A DNA stretch of 64,000 nucleotides from contig OZ022341.1 in assembly GCA_963989245.1 (NCBI GenBank), forward strand, positions 59,616,531 to 59,680,530, given 5' to 3'. Positions 33,922 through 43,746 of the stretch are shown one piece after another. Both the position numbers and the translations under genes were made by a program. Every line of letters begins with the position of its first letter. Position 1 is the stretch's first letter. The notes below the pieces were generated by a model. That model was given only the letters and a program-made list of their open reading frames with translations. It did no database searches and was not told the DNA's origin. Source of the DNA: Nansenia antarctica (lineage: Eukaryota; Chordata; Actinopteri; Argentiniformes; Microstomatidae).

Positions 33922-34087
33922 TAATAAGGGTAGATCCACACAGGTATACAAACTGAGCTCTGTTTACTGTCAAGTGCCATTCATTCTGACAACACACACA
34001 CACCGTCGTAAAGCTCTAACGGACGTACAGAACGTGACGTCGTAAAGTGCAACAAAGTGCTGCAATGACATACTGTCGTACATAACA
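33922..34087 (-). repeat. 3' LTR of gypsy element 1 (main part)
   Basis: This is the larger piece of the 3' LTR; the remaining 23 bp are at 33217-33239 on the other side of the LINE insertion. On the plus strand it is followed by a C-run, which is the polypurine tract read on the minus strand. Confidence 0.88.
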
Positions 34088-34153
34088 TTCCCCCCCCCTT
34101 TCCAAAACTCAAACAACTAAAGTAACAGTCAAACAGGAGTAGGGCCTGAAGGC

Positions 34154-36638
34154 CTATGTGTGAAATTTAGTGACATAGTCCTGGAGGTGTGCGGGGCGAG
34201 CCCGTTCCCGCTGTGGCCTATCGACCTCCCCCCTGGGCTGTGACCCTGCGAGGAAGCCAGAGTTAGGTGGAGGAGGGTGAGGAAGAGGAACAGCAAGTAG
34301 AGGCTGAGCGGGTGGAGGCCACATAGGCAGTGGCTGCGGCGGAGCCTGGGGCGGCCTAGCTGCCCTTAGCAGTACAGGACTCGAGGCCTTTGAGACAGTT
34401 ATATCTGTCTCTGCTGCACCGGTTGCTGGCAGCAGTGTGGCCATGGCAGGCCCAGGAGGACCAGGCACCCTCCGCAGTCGGCTGGCGTGCCAGCGGGATC
34501 CGTCGCTCAGCAGGAACGTGGCTGGCCCCAGCTGACGTGTCACCTGAAGGGGCTGAGACCAGAAAGATGCCATCTTGTTATGTCGCTGGGGCCTACGGGC
34601 CCGAACCCAGTCGGACACCTTGATGGTGGTGCTCTTTACTCCACATTTCTTGTCGAAGCGTCGCTTCATCTCCCCCTGATGTGTGGCCACTGCTGCTTGA
34701 GCAGCATCTCGGGTGCTGCCTGCTGCAGGTGTCACTGCATCCCGGGACCTGAGTCTGTTCAGTGGCAAGTCCATCTCACGGCCAAGCATGAGGGATGCTG
34801 GAGAGGTCTGCGTTGTTGCATGCTGACTAGCTCTGTAGTGCAACAGTGTTTGGTTGAGTGCGGCCTGGAATGCGCACCCCTGGAACAGATGTGCTCGGAT
34901 CCCATTTTTAAGGCTTTGGTTGAAACGTTCCACCCCCCGTTGGCCTGAGGGTGGAAGTATGCCGTGCGGATGTGCTTGATCCCCTTGGTGCGGAGGAAGT
35001 CCGAGAACTCTGCTGAGATGAACTGGGGCCCATTATCTGTGGTGATGGTGAGTGGCAGACCCCATCTAGCAAACAGGCCATCCAGGATGTCAATAATGGT
35101 CCGTGTTGTGACCGTTCCTGCTGGGACCACTTCAGGCCATTTGGAGTGGAGGTCGTATGCCACCACCAGAAAGCGTTGGTGGTGCGGGACCCCTCGGCCA
35201 TGGATCTCTCCACAGATATCAAGCTGGAGATGCTCCCATGGGCGGGGCGGCCACGGGGTAGGCTGCAGGGGTGTTGAGGCTGGCAACCCACTTTTCCCTC
35301 ATCATCCCTCAGAGCGAGAGGGATCCGGCGCAGGGGCTGCATGACTGGTGACACCTCTGTGTTCACCAGGGGTCTGTGTGTGAAGGCTGTGAGGCAGCCC
35401 AGTCCATCGAACAGCGCTGGCCATTTCTGCTCCCAGGTGGAGGTGACATGTTGAATGGCTGACCCACTGCCGTCATGCAGTGTGAATCCCAGGCCCGTGA
35501 ACAGGTCGAGGCCCAGCAGATTGGCACCCCGCTTAGCGATGTGGAATGGGAATGCAGACATGTGCTTAGATCCATAGTGCACTGGTACCTGAAGGATGCC
35601 CACAATCTCTATCTTAGAGCTATCATATCCGCACAGAGGAGTGGAGGGCTGCTGCAATGGCAGGTGGGCAAAGAATTTGTTGTAGGTGCTGAAATTGAGA
35701 AGAGGCGCAGCCGCGCCTGTATTCAGTAACAAGGGAAGGCTGACCTCACCCTGCTGCACTGTGCATGTTTTAAAGCTCACATGGTTTGTAGACATCGTTC
35801 TAATTTCAGTATGGTCGCTGCGAGTTGAGCGGGGTCTGGACTGTGGGGGATGAGCCGCAGGAGCAGACCTGCACACTTTAGCAAAATGGTTGGGCTTCAA
35901 ACAGTTCCTGCATGTCTGCCCTCGAGCTGGGCAGTTAGGAGCCCGTGCATTGTGTGAGCTAGCCCCACAGTTATTACAGCTATCAGAGCTATGTGTGTTC
36001 CCCTGTCTGCGAGCTTGCTGCACTGGGAACCATGCATCTGTGTCCTCTTGGCTGTCCTGGTAGGCAGGCTGAAGCTGTTGCGTGAGTGAGGCCGTGGGGG
36101 CGGAGTCAGAGCGTGAGCTGGCAGTCAGCATGCTAGTACACTGTAACGCTGATTCTACTTGCATGGCTTTAGCTAGAGCATCATCTAGTGTTAGCTCATC
36201 TGGCTCCAAAAGTAATTTCTCCCTGATTTTCTCACACAATGTCCCTTCAATAAGTTGATCCCGTACGATTTGATCGTGAATCACCCCGTAGTTGCATTTT
36301 CGCGCCAGATCCCTGTGATTGGTCACGTAGCTCAGAACAGACTCACCGGGGCGTTGAAGCCGTTTTCGTAGCTTGTACCGCCGGAGAAGCACCCGTTGTT
36401 TGCCGGCAAAGTGATTAGTGAGGAGAGCGACAGCTTCTTCGTAGGCTCGGAATATCCTCTGACCCTCCGTACCGAGACAGTGACGGAGCAGCGCCATTTT
36501 CCGCTTGTCGGAAATGTCTGTGAAGTCCATGGCTTCTAGGTAGACAGTAAAGTCATCCAGCCATCCTACCCACGGAATCGGAGGCTCGCCGGGCAGAGAC
36601 AAGAAAGGTGCCGGTGGTGGCAAGGTAAATTCAGCCAT
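34154..36638 (-). pseudogene. gypsy element 1 gag-protease joined by deletion to integrase
   Basis: The gag ATG (36636-36638) lies inside the primer-binding site. Gag carries two Cys/His knuckles (CNNCGASSHNARAPNC and CRNCLKPNHFAKVC). The protease active site reads LLLNTGA where the sister element has LLLDTGA, so the catalytic Asp is replaced. Near 35287 the frame jumps from the segment just before reverse transcriptase straight into integrase, removing RT, RNase H and the start of integrase. The integrase DDE core follows (LDICGE, TDNGPQF), then a frameshift at a G run near 34930 just before the catalytic Glu. The last frame ends QDYVTKFHT at 34154. It cannot encode a working polyprotein. 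Confidence 0.9.
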
Positions 36639-36649
36639 CCTCGTCGCCA
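36635..36649 (-). promoter_or_regulatory. primer-binding site complementary to tRNA-Ser(GCT)
   Basis: TGGCGACGAGGATGG on the minus strand begins one base after the 5' LTR. It is the reverse complement of the 3' end of vertebrate tRNA-Ser(GCT) (CCATCCTCGTCG plus CCA) as I recall that tRNA. The gag ATG is contained in it. Confidence 0.75.
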
Positions 36650-36650
36650 A

Positions 36651-36825
36651 TGTTATGTTTGTTTGATGCTAATAAGGGTAGATCCACACAGGTATACAAA
36701 CTGAGCTCTGTTTACTTGTCATTCTGACAACACACACACACCGTCGTATAGCTCTAACGGACGTACAGAACGTGACGTCGTAAAGTGCAACAAAGTGCTG
36801 CAATGACATACTGTCGTACATAACA
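36651..36825 (-). repeat. 5' LTR of gypsy element 1
   Basis: A 175-bp LTR bounded by TGTTATGT and ACATAACA. It matches the split 3' LTR except for small differences, including a roughly 11-bp insertion in the 3' copy around 33972. Confidence 0.9.
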
Positions 36826-36869
36826 AAACGGACGATGTCTTCGTCGCCCTTGGCGCGGGGATGATGTTT

Positions 36870-37564
36870 TGCCCGCCGGCGGTTGTGTGGTGCAGTAGGG
36901 TCTCACTCGTTTATGGCGGTCTCTAGACGGATAGAGAGGCTCCCTTCATCCTCCACAGGATGGCCCATTTCTTCATCAGTGAGTTTGTTGAAGGGCGGAA
37001 TGGGATAAAGGTTGTTAATAATAATAATAATAATACATTTTATTTATAAAAGCACTTTACATAAGAAATCTCAAAGTGCTACAATTAAGGTTGAATGGGT
37101 TGTCATCACTGCCGTCTCAGAGAAGGATTTTGTCTCTGGGCACGTGGTGGTCATAGGGAGGGGGCAAGGCTTCCTTTTTCTGGAACGCAGCAACGATGGC
37201 CCTTTCCACCAGGGCTCGGAGACAAGGGATACAACAGCAGCCACAAAATGCCAGTACAGTGATCATTCATGACCGCCAGAGAAATGAGTATGGATAAGAA
37301 CATGGTTTTGTATTCACCAAACATGCCAGACAGCCATTCGTCCCATGGGTTGTCGATCCCGGAGTGTTCGTGCATAACAGTGGATAGAGCTCTGCAAGGG
37401 CGCGTGTCACTGGTCCATCTGGGGAGGTGTTCTTGGGGATATCCATTTGGGGATAGTGTTATTGGAGAGTTGACTGCTCTCAAGTCCTGGACGAACCTCC
37501 AGTCCACTCTGTTGGTTCTCCTATTCCTCGAATATTTTTGATCCTTTTTCAAATGTTCAATCAC
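36870..37564 (-). pseudogene. scrambled retroviral relic: RT fragment joined to Env transmembrane region
   Basis: The minus strand opens with a reverse-transcriptase-like stretch (WRFVQDLRAVNSPI) and within about 25 codons continues into a segment resembling an Env transmembrane subunit (NPWDEWLSGMF, then a hydrophobic membrane span FLSILISLAVM). A further piece reading YPIPPFNKLTDEEMGHPVED and ending at a stop near 36905 looks like an Env cytoplasmic tail. An (AAT)n-associated fragment at about 37018-37085 interrupts it. This is an internally deleted, dead endogenous retrovirus fragment, distinct from the intact provirus at 43747-56574. Confidence 0.65.
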
Positions 37565-37820
37565 AATACGCTAACTTCTCTCTCTTGTTTTTCTCCAAAC
37601 GCGCCTCCAACTCTTTCAAAGTCAGCTGACCTCACCCTACCCATTGGCTCCCTACAATGTAAATCAACCAGTAGCACAGTCAGCAGATTCAGGCTTTTTT
37701 TTTTACCGTTTGATAATATGACAAAAAACGAAGATTTTCAAAAAAATGTGACGCCTGCCTCACATACTGTATGCGATTTTACGCAAACATTTTACACTAA
37801 CATAGATATCAGATTTCAAA

Positions 37821-38030
37821 GTGGTAGTGGTGGTCTAGTGGATAGTGAGTTGGACTTGGGATCGGAAGGTTGTGAGTTCAAATCCCGCCTGAAGCCACAC
37901 CACGACTAGTGTGCCCTTGGGTAAGGCACTTAGCCCTCAGTTACTCCAGGGGGAATGTCCCCGTAATTCGTAATTGTAAGTCGCTTTGGATAAAAGCATC
38001 TGCTAAATGGCAAAATTATTAATTAAATTA
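37821..38030 (+). mobile_element. tRNA-derived SINE
   Basis: The head has a box A-like TGGTCTAGTGGATAGTG (37831-37847) and a box B-like GAGTTCAAATCCC (37874-37886), RNA polymerase III promoter elements of a tRNA-related SINE. The tail includes TAAGTCGCTTTGGATAAAAG then CATCTGCTAAATGGC, a 3' module shared by several fish SINEs and LINEs, and ends in an AT-rich tract. Confidence 0.85.
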
Positions 38031-38200
38031 TTAAATCAAATTAGCAAATTCAAATTATAATATCTCCGTTACTTGGACTTTCAAAGTAACTGTTTTGAAG
38101 CTACGGCGTCTCTAACCAGTCACGTGATTTGCACACTCCGGCGTGATTTCTGACTTTTAAGGGTGTAAGTGATTAACTGGGGAAGTTTTATGGTGATATC
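38031..38200. other. unassigned AT-rich spacer
   Basis: A short spacer between the SINE tail and the left end of element S1. Nothing is recognisable. Confidence 0.5.
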
Positions 38201-39686
38201 CAGAGCTGCCAAGTCTCACGCAATCACCGTGAGACTCACGCATTTCAACCAGTTCTCACGCTCTCACGCCGCATCTCTATTTCTCACAGCGAGAAATAAC
38301 AATTGTTTTACGGGACTTGAGTTTCGTGGCATCTTTCTGCACGCGCATTAACTTGAGTCTGCAGTCGAAGCGGCAGGCGAGCGCTGATGGAAGAACCTGT
38401 GTTCACGCGAGCTGCAAGAACGTAGCAAGCAGTGTTGCCAGATTGGGCTACTTTTGGTCACACTGGACGGGTGGATTGATTCGGCAGCTTTTAGACCGGT
38501 TGGGCTGGACATTGTCAATTCCATCTGGCAACCGTGGTAGCAAAATATGTGCATACATTACAACATCGTATCTGGTAGCCTACTGGACTGGGTTGCACCA
38601 ATATGGCGTAAGTCATTAGTAAATGCAGGCATTTAGTAGTTACTAAACCCCTAGTTGTTACTAGCAAGTTTCAAACTAGTTGTTTACTAATTTCGGTTGC
38701 ACCACGCCAATCTTTTGCCAATCTTAGCTAGTAAATACTCAGTTTTGGTAACTGTTTTTTGTTTCTCTACTGTAACATAACCAGGTACATTAATAATAAC
38801 TGTTAAAGGAGCATACTTGCTACTGAGATGCTAACCCGACGGATTGTCCTAAATCGGACGTGCGTCCTAAATTGATGTGTTGCTGTTGGTTATATAAGAT
38901 CCGTAGTCGTTGGTTTGCTGCATAATAAACATTTATTGTGTTACTATGTGCCATCAATGGCTTAATCACTGGTACAAACAATAACAATAACAAACTTAGC
39001 GCCCTTGCGGTCAAACCTATTTGCCCTTCCGGGGTCAACACCTGACGACAACAACAACAAATGTGCTACCTGATATACACCTGCCTCAGGTATTGTGACA
39101 GCGCCACCCCATGCCCACACAGTGAATTACAACACGTACTGTATCACAGGACCATATATGGCTCCTACAATAGTAATAATAAATAGTAATTGCAATGTAC
39201 AATACAAATACAACAATTGGGGGTCCCTCCAAAAAAAAATGGACGCGCTACGCGCGCACAAGATCAACCACCAAGGCCTCAATCTGACCCAGGAAAAACC
39301 CTGGTATGTACTGCATAACATGATAGCCATCGATGAGCAATGCACTGTATATAAGATGATGACCAAGGGTCTTTCTGCTGCTGACCAAGGGGCTGAGTCC
39401 TGTTGATGGGGCCCAATTTTCTTTTAGAGTCTGTAGGCTACTGTATTTGTTCATTAAGATTTCATAAATATGATATATTGTCTGAATTTTTGTCTAGTTT
39501 TATAAAATGTTAATTATTTTCATTTCTTGTGCTGGTTTATTATGAACAACATGTAAAATTGCAGGAAACTAGCACAAATAATTGAGCGGGAGAGAGGGGC
39601 CGCTGCCGCCAAAACGTGCACAGTTTTGGGTCGCTCCACCGCCCAAAAATCTCACTCCAAACTTTTGGTGAAACTTGGCAGCCCTG
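38201..39686. mobile_element. hAT-like element S1 (with a 374-bp insertion)
   Basis: The left end CAGAGCTGCCAAGTCTCAC and the reverse complement of the right end, CAGGGCTGCCAAGTTTCAC, are inverted repeats. A second copy, S2, starts at 57646 and resumes at 63148, and the two align closely over more than 900 bp. No matching 8-bp duplication is found: GTGATATC lies on the left, CTCTATCA on the right. S1 lacks the roughly 35 bp present in S2 at about 63209-63244 and has an extra insertion at 38800-39173. No transposase frame is visible. Confidence 0.82.
38800..39173. mobile_element. 374-bp insertion specific to S1
   Basis: It is absent from S2, where TTAATAATAATAATTATT continues uninterrupted near 63714-63731. 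A 9-bp duplication TAATAATAA flanks it at 38791-38799 and 39174-39182. The ends CTGTTAAAGGAGC and (inverted) CTATTGTAGGAGC are imperfect inverted repeats. Inside are TTATATAAG (about 38891) and AATAAA (about 38924), so a small LTR-like or promoter-bearing element is an alternative to a MITE. Confidence 0.75.
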
Positions 39687-40236
39687 CTCTATCAAATGAT
39701 GGTAAGTGTATTGTCCTTGTTTTTCAATGAAGGACTACAATACACGTTAAATGGGGTGGCCGACCAGAAACCACAAAGATCAAAATGTTCTGAGCCTTGA
39801 CTGTCTTACACTAATGTTAGCTAGCCATATTCTAGATAGACACATAGAAAGACAAACTAAAACACTAAAACAGTCACATGAACAACTACAGGACAGTCTT
39901 GTCAGATACGGTAGCTAATCAGTTTCGTGTTTGTAAATATGTCCTGTTGCCATCTGTCAGTGGATATCGTGGGTATGTGCGTGCATATAATGTGTGGGTG
40001 CGTGTGCGTGTGCGGATGCGTGTGCGTACGTGTGTGTGTGAGAGAGAGAGGGAGAGAGAGAATGTTTGTATTGAGTGAACAAGGGACTGTGAAACGTTCA
40101 TTACCAGTGTTTGCCAGGGGGGGGCAGCATGTGCTGTAGTTTGTGACACAGGCACAGGCAGAACAGATCAATGGAGATTTCTGCAGTGTGATGCAGACCA
40201 GGGGCCTCATTTATAAAGCTTGCGTACGCACACTAA
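39687..40236. repeat. duplicated segment U1 (copy of 56713-57298)
   Basis: From CTCTATCAAATGATG to GCGTACGCACACTA this segment aligns with 56713-57298, including the TTGTCCTTGTTTTTCAATGA block, the (GT)n/(GA)n tract and the GGGGGGGCAGCATGTGCTG block. Differences are a few substitutions and small indels, the largest around 39970-39990. It abuts S1 on the left and the 3' flank of klhl10 on the right. Confidence 0.85.
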
Positions 40237-40790
40237 TGGTGCTTTTCCACTACAGGGCTAGCCCGGGTCGACTTTGTATCCGAGCCGTGCCGAGCCGTGC
40301 CGTACTTTCAGAAACGCTTCTCCATTATACGGAGCGACCCGGGACAAGGAGGAGTTACGTGTCATAAGATCCCCCCCCCCCCCCCCCCCCCCCCCCCGCT
40401 ATACAGATCAGCGGGGGGAAATGCGTGTCTCCTGACACGTTGAGCACTGTGCTTTTTTTGTTGGTGAACTACCGTAATAAGCCTAAAAAAGTTCAACTGT
40501 TCAAAAAGTGCAACTTCTCTGCTTTCAGAAACTGTTTGAATTTTTTAGATTGGGCATAATTTGTCTTTTATTTGGAAGGTATTTACATGTAGACGTCAGA
40601 GATACACGTATTGATGGACATTAATGGGCATGGGCTTAGCGCCCAGCAAAGTTAAGACATGATTGCAAACTAGCATTCAATTAAAGTCTCCCTTATACGT
40701 TCATTGTAGAAAAATAATTGTACCACCCGGCCTGATAGAAGCAATAAGAAAGACAGAAATGTTATGTGATTTCCATGGGCACTTGAAGGA
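40237..40790. other. klhl10 3' flank with truncated MITE and poly-C run
   Basis: At 40237 the sequence switches to TGGTGCTTTTCCACTACAGG, which resembles a truncated fish MITE. A poly-C run of about 28 bp (40370-40397) follows. The rest shows nothing recognisable. Confidence 0.5.
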
Positions 40791-40796
40791 TTTATT
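40791..40796 (-). terminator. klhl10: probable klhl10 poly(A) signal
   Basis: AATAAA on the minus strand about 95 bp beyond the klhl10 stop codon. Confidence 0.55.
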
Positions 40797-40889
40797 TGGA
40801 TAGTTTCTGTCTCTGCCCAGGTGGATTGCAGTGGGCAGGACTGGGTCATGTAGGGATGGGGGGTAATGGTGGGTAGATTAGATATGGTG

Positions 40890-41261
40890 TCAGACAGTAA
40901 GGATGCTGCTATTGGAGGTGGACAGTTTTAGCTCCTCCCGGGGGTTCTGCAGGGTATCTCGCGGGGCAGCATACTCGAGCACATTGGGCAGTCCGTGCAC
41001 CACACAGCAGCTAACGGCACTGCGGAAGATGCCCATGTCATCGGCGTCATACCACTCATCTGTCTTCTCATCGTAGCACTCCGCATTGAAGGTGGTGGTG
41101 AAGCCATTGAAGCCGCCCACCACAAACAGAAGATCATCCACCACCTCGATGCCAAAGTTGCTCCGTGGGTTGAACATGGTGGGAACTGCGCGCCAGGTGT
41201 TGGTCTGGAGATTGTAGCACTCTGCGTTTCGCAGACGGTTGGCTCCATCAAAGCCGCCCAC
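40890..41261 (-). CDS. klhl10: klhl10 exon 5 (last kelch repeats, stop)
   Basis: The acceptor is CTCTTAG. The exon runs from VGGFDGANRLRNAECYN to a C-terminal tail ending SSILTV and a TGA stop at 40890-40892. Confidence 0.95.
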   Translation of the reverse strand: MGGFDGANRLRNAECYNLQTNTWRAVPTMFNPRSNFGIEVVDDLLFVVGGFNGFTTTFNAECYDEKTDEWYDADDMGIFRSAVSCCVVHGLPNVLEYAAPRDTLQNPREELKLSTSNSSILTV

Positions 41262-43352
41262 CTAAGAGAGGATAGGAGAAATGTGGGTCAATAACAGTAT
41301 ATCAGAACTTGAGCATAGATTTATTGTGTATTTTTATGTAGGTCTCACCGCATAGACCTGCTCCCCATAGGCGATGACCCCCACCCCACTGCGTCGGCTT
41401 GTCATGGGGGCGATCAAAGTCCATTGGTTGGTCTCAGGGTTGAAGCACTCTGCTGTGAGCAGGCACTCATTCCCATCGAAACCACCACATATGTATACCT
41501 AGAGTTAAGGCAACTCGTAAATTCATCCATCCTGGCTTTTTAATAGATTCATTGTACAATAGTTATCAAGTTGTGTTCCAGGTACAGTTAGTCTTACCTA
41601 TTCCTCTGTTCCACTTACCTTTCCAAAAAGTGTGGTGGCACTGGCATCACTTCTCTGCTCATGCATGGGTGAGATGAGTGTCCACTGGTTGGTCTCAGGC
41701 TCATAGCGCTCAGCAGTGTTGAGTCGCACATAGCCATCAAAGCCGCCCATGGCGTAGATGCAGCCACCCAGCACAGCCACACTGACGTAGCAGCGCCGTG
41801 AGTGCATGGGTGCCACTTGGTGCCAAGTGTGTGTGACTGGGTTGAACTTGCGCACACTGTTGAAGTAGTCAACGCTGTCAAAGCCTCCCACGCAGTACAC
41901 AAAGCCATTGAGGTAGGCGGCACCGTGGTAGGCCCGTGCGCTCTCCTCCTCTCGAGTCACATTGACCCATCGGTCAGCCCGCGCATCATACGCCTCAATG
42001 CCATTGGTGGGGCTGCCACCACTCCAACCACCGATGGCCAGTAAGATGGCATAGGGCAGGCGAGGGCGGGTCAGAGGGTTGCCGAAGTCAGAGCTGGAGG
42101 GCCCATTCATGGTCAGGTCATACATGGCCTTCAGTGCGTTGATGATGATGGGCCTGCAGTCTTCATTGGCTCTCACCAGTGCATTATTCTTCACATTGTT
42201 CATGAAGTAGTCCGCTGTCATCAAGGCCATGCGTACCTAAGGAAACAGACACAGACAGATATGGACACAGAATGCAGTCGGCAGCCGATACACCTTCATG
42301 AAATGCATCAAAATGTACGTGTTACGTGTGTTGTCCGACTCTCAGTCACCTTAGGCAACAGCACCGAGATCTGGGCTTTGCGGTCTTGAGGAGAATGGCC
42401 AATCCAGCGCAGGATGGCCTCAAACACTACATCTTCCTGCTTCACGTTCAGGTCGTCCTTCTCAATGATGTCACGAAACTGCCACGGCGAGAGTTCCAGG
42501 AACTCCTCGGAGCTACGCACCATCTCCTTAAAGTGATGCAGGATGAAGAGAGAGGACATGCGCCTGAGCTCATGGCAGGAGTAGAAGTCTGCAAACGTAC
42601 AGATCCCAATGCAGTTCTCCGGGCACAGCTGGGCCTCTAGGTAGTCACTGCAGGCTCGCACAATGCCCATGACAGAGAACTGGTCTGCAGCCACCAGAAG
42701 CTGCTGCGCATTCTCGTCAGTGACAGGCACAGAGCGTGTGTAGGCATACTCAATAATGAGCCGCATCATGTCCGGTGACACACCAGGAATGTCGTACACC
42801 CGCTTTTCTAAGTTGTTCCAGCCACTTGTGAAGAGAGCTCTGTGGGTCAGGGTTTAGAGAGGAGGGATATGATGGTCAGGACTCATCCATATACTGTACC
42901 AAAGTTTCTCAATACTCTTTTCAATATAGTACAGCAATATAATAAACACCCTCTGCAATTATATGACAATATAAAGAGGGGTACACAAATATTATGAATC
43001 AATAGTTGTATCTTTTATAGAATGTATCATTGCTGCCACAAAGAACAATGTGTAAGCTCTTGTAGGATCTGGCTATTTTCTTCTGATTATCCTTTGGATC
43101 CATGCCAAGTGAATCCCTGCCTTCCATCATGGCTACCCCCCCAAGTTAAGACACTCACCGGAAATATGGACTGCAGCCGCAAAGGATAGTCTTGTGTGCG
43201 TTGAATTCGATGCCATTGACTTTAATCACCACGTCACAGAATTTTCCTTCCAGTCGTAGCTCATTAAATATTGTACAGGCCATGGAACTCATTTTTCTCT
43301 CCATGTTGCATCTCTGAAATGTAGAGGTGGACCCCTCTTCCAGTTCATTCAT
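40890..43352 (-). CDS. klhl10: kelch-like protein 10 (KLHL10), complete, five exons
   Basis: KLHL10 is a BTB-BACK-kelch substrate adaptor for CUL3 ubiquitin ligase, known from mammals as a spermatid protein needed for male fertility. Exons on the minus strand: 43352-43159, 42839-42350, 42236-41619, 41498-41349, 41261-40890. All borders are GT/AG and in phase, giving 607 codons against 608 in human. The BTB domain spans exons 1-2 (IFNELRLEGKFCDVVIKVNG), BACK is in exon 2 and the start of exon 3, and six kelch repeats occupy exons 3-5 (GGWSGGSPTN, GGFDSVDYFN, GGFDGYVRLN, GGFDGNECLL, GGFDGANRLR, GGFNGFTTTF). The start at 43352 places 16 residues before MERKMS, exactly as in mammals; an upstream in-frame ATG at 43463 is less likely. 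Introns rule out a retrocopy. Confidence 0.96.
41349..41498 (-). CDS. klhl10: klhl10 exon 4 (one kelch repeat)
   Basis: This exon, too short for a 60-residue open-frame cutoff, reads VYICGGFDGNECLLTAECFN and ends VIAYGEQVYA. The acceptor is CTCTAG and the donor GTGAGA; it is exactly 50 codons, phase 0 at both ends. Confidence 0.95.
41619..42236 (-). CDS. klhl10: klhl10 exon 3 (BACK end, kelch 1-3)
   Basis: The acceptor is TTCCTTAG. The exon runs from VRMALMTADYFMNNVKNN to SDASATTLFGK. The donor is GTAAGT, phase 0. Confidence 0.95.
42350..42839 (-). CDS. klhl10: klhl10 exon 2 (BTB C-terminus, BACK)
   Basis: The acceptor is CCCACAG. The exon runs from ALFTSGWNNLEKRVYDIPG to SVLLPK, covering the end of BTB and most of BACK. 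The donor is GTGACT. Confidence 0.94.
43159..43352 (-). CDS. klhl10: klhl10 exon 1 (start, BTB N-terminus)
   Basis: Starts MNELEEGSTSTFQRCNMERK and ends CGCSPYF with a split Arg codon. The donor is GTGAGT on the minus strand. Confidence 0.93.
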
Positions 43353-43746
43353 TCTTGTGTTGAATATCTTTAATATCCACTTTTTGGGCAAGAGGTGGCA
43401 CACTGCAACTATTCTTCTGAGCAATGAATGTGAACCTTCATTCCCCTTACATGTGGTAACCATGTTCTAGAATTGTGCATTATTACATCACAGTGAGTGA
43501 TACAAAATTAGAATGTCTCAGATACCATTTTCATAATAAGCTGACACCATCATAAAAAAATATTAATGTTCTTCTTCTTCATCATCATCATCATCATCAT
43601 CTCGTTTTTGAGGGTGCCCTGTATGAAATGACAGCATCATTTAAACCATATTGACTTTTGTTGTATATATTTTGCCATTATAACAACAACAAAATCGCAT
43701 AAAGAATTGATTGTGTATCTGCTCCATCAGATGACAAATTAGGTAG
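43353..43746. other. klhl10: klhl10 5' flank
   Basis: Sequence between the klhl10 start codon and the provirus. It contains an (ATC)n run at about 43579-43601. No clear TATA box is visible for klhl10 here, so the promoter may be displaced or split by the proviral insertion only about 395 bp upstream of the start codon. Confidence 0.5.

Larger units (their letters stand above)
33217..36825 (-). mobile_element. Ty3/gypsy LTR retrotransposon 1 (defective, with nested LINE)
   Basis: In minus orientation the order is 5' LTR 36651-36825, primer-binding site 36635-36649, gag-pro, remnant integrase, a poly-G purine tract at about 34088-34098 and a 3' LTR split into 33217-33239 and 33922-34087. LTRs begin TGTTATG and end CATAACA. 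The flanks are AAACA at 33212-33216 and AAACG at 36826-36830, a near-match target duplication. It belongs to the same family as the + strand element at 57708-63147, sharing the primer site and homologous protein blocks. Internally it lacks reverse transcriptase and RNase H. Confidence 0.9.

Noticed and set aside
34390..34948. Plus-strand frames over gypsy element 1
   Set aside because: Antisense shadows of the integrase and its C-terminal tail.
37821..37900. Possible tRNA gene
   Set aside because: Box A and box B are recognisable, but the acceptor stem does not close and the 3' module is that of a SINE.
40370..40397. Poly-C run as a functional G-quadruplex site
   Set aside because: A single homopolymer is more likely a repeat tail or assembly artefact; no flanking structure supports a function.
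41598..41618. Extension of klhl10 exon 3 beyond 41619
   Set aside because: The open frame reads through the donor GTAAGT; homology resumes at exon 4, so the extra residues are intronic.
43353..43463. Upstream klhl10 ATG at 43463
   Set aside because: The start at 43352 gives the same spacing to MERKMS as mammalian KLHL10; the upstream residues show no recognisable conservation.
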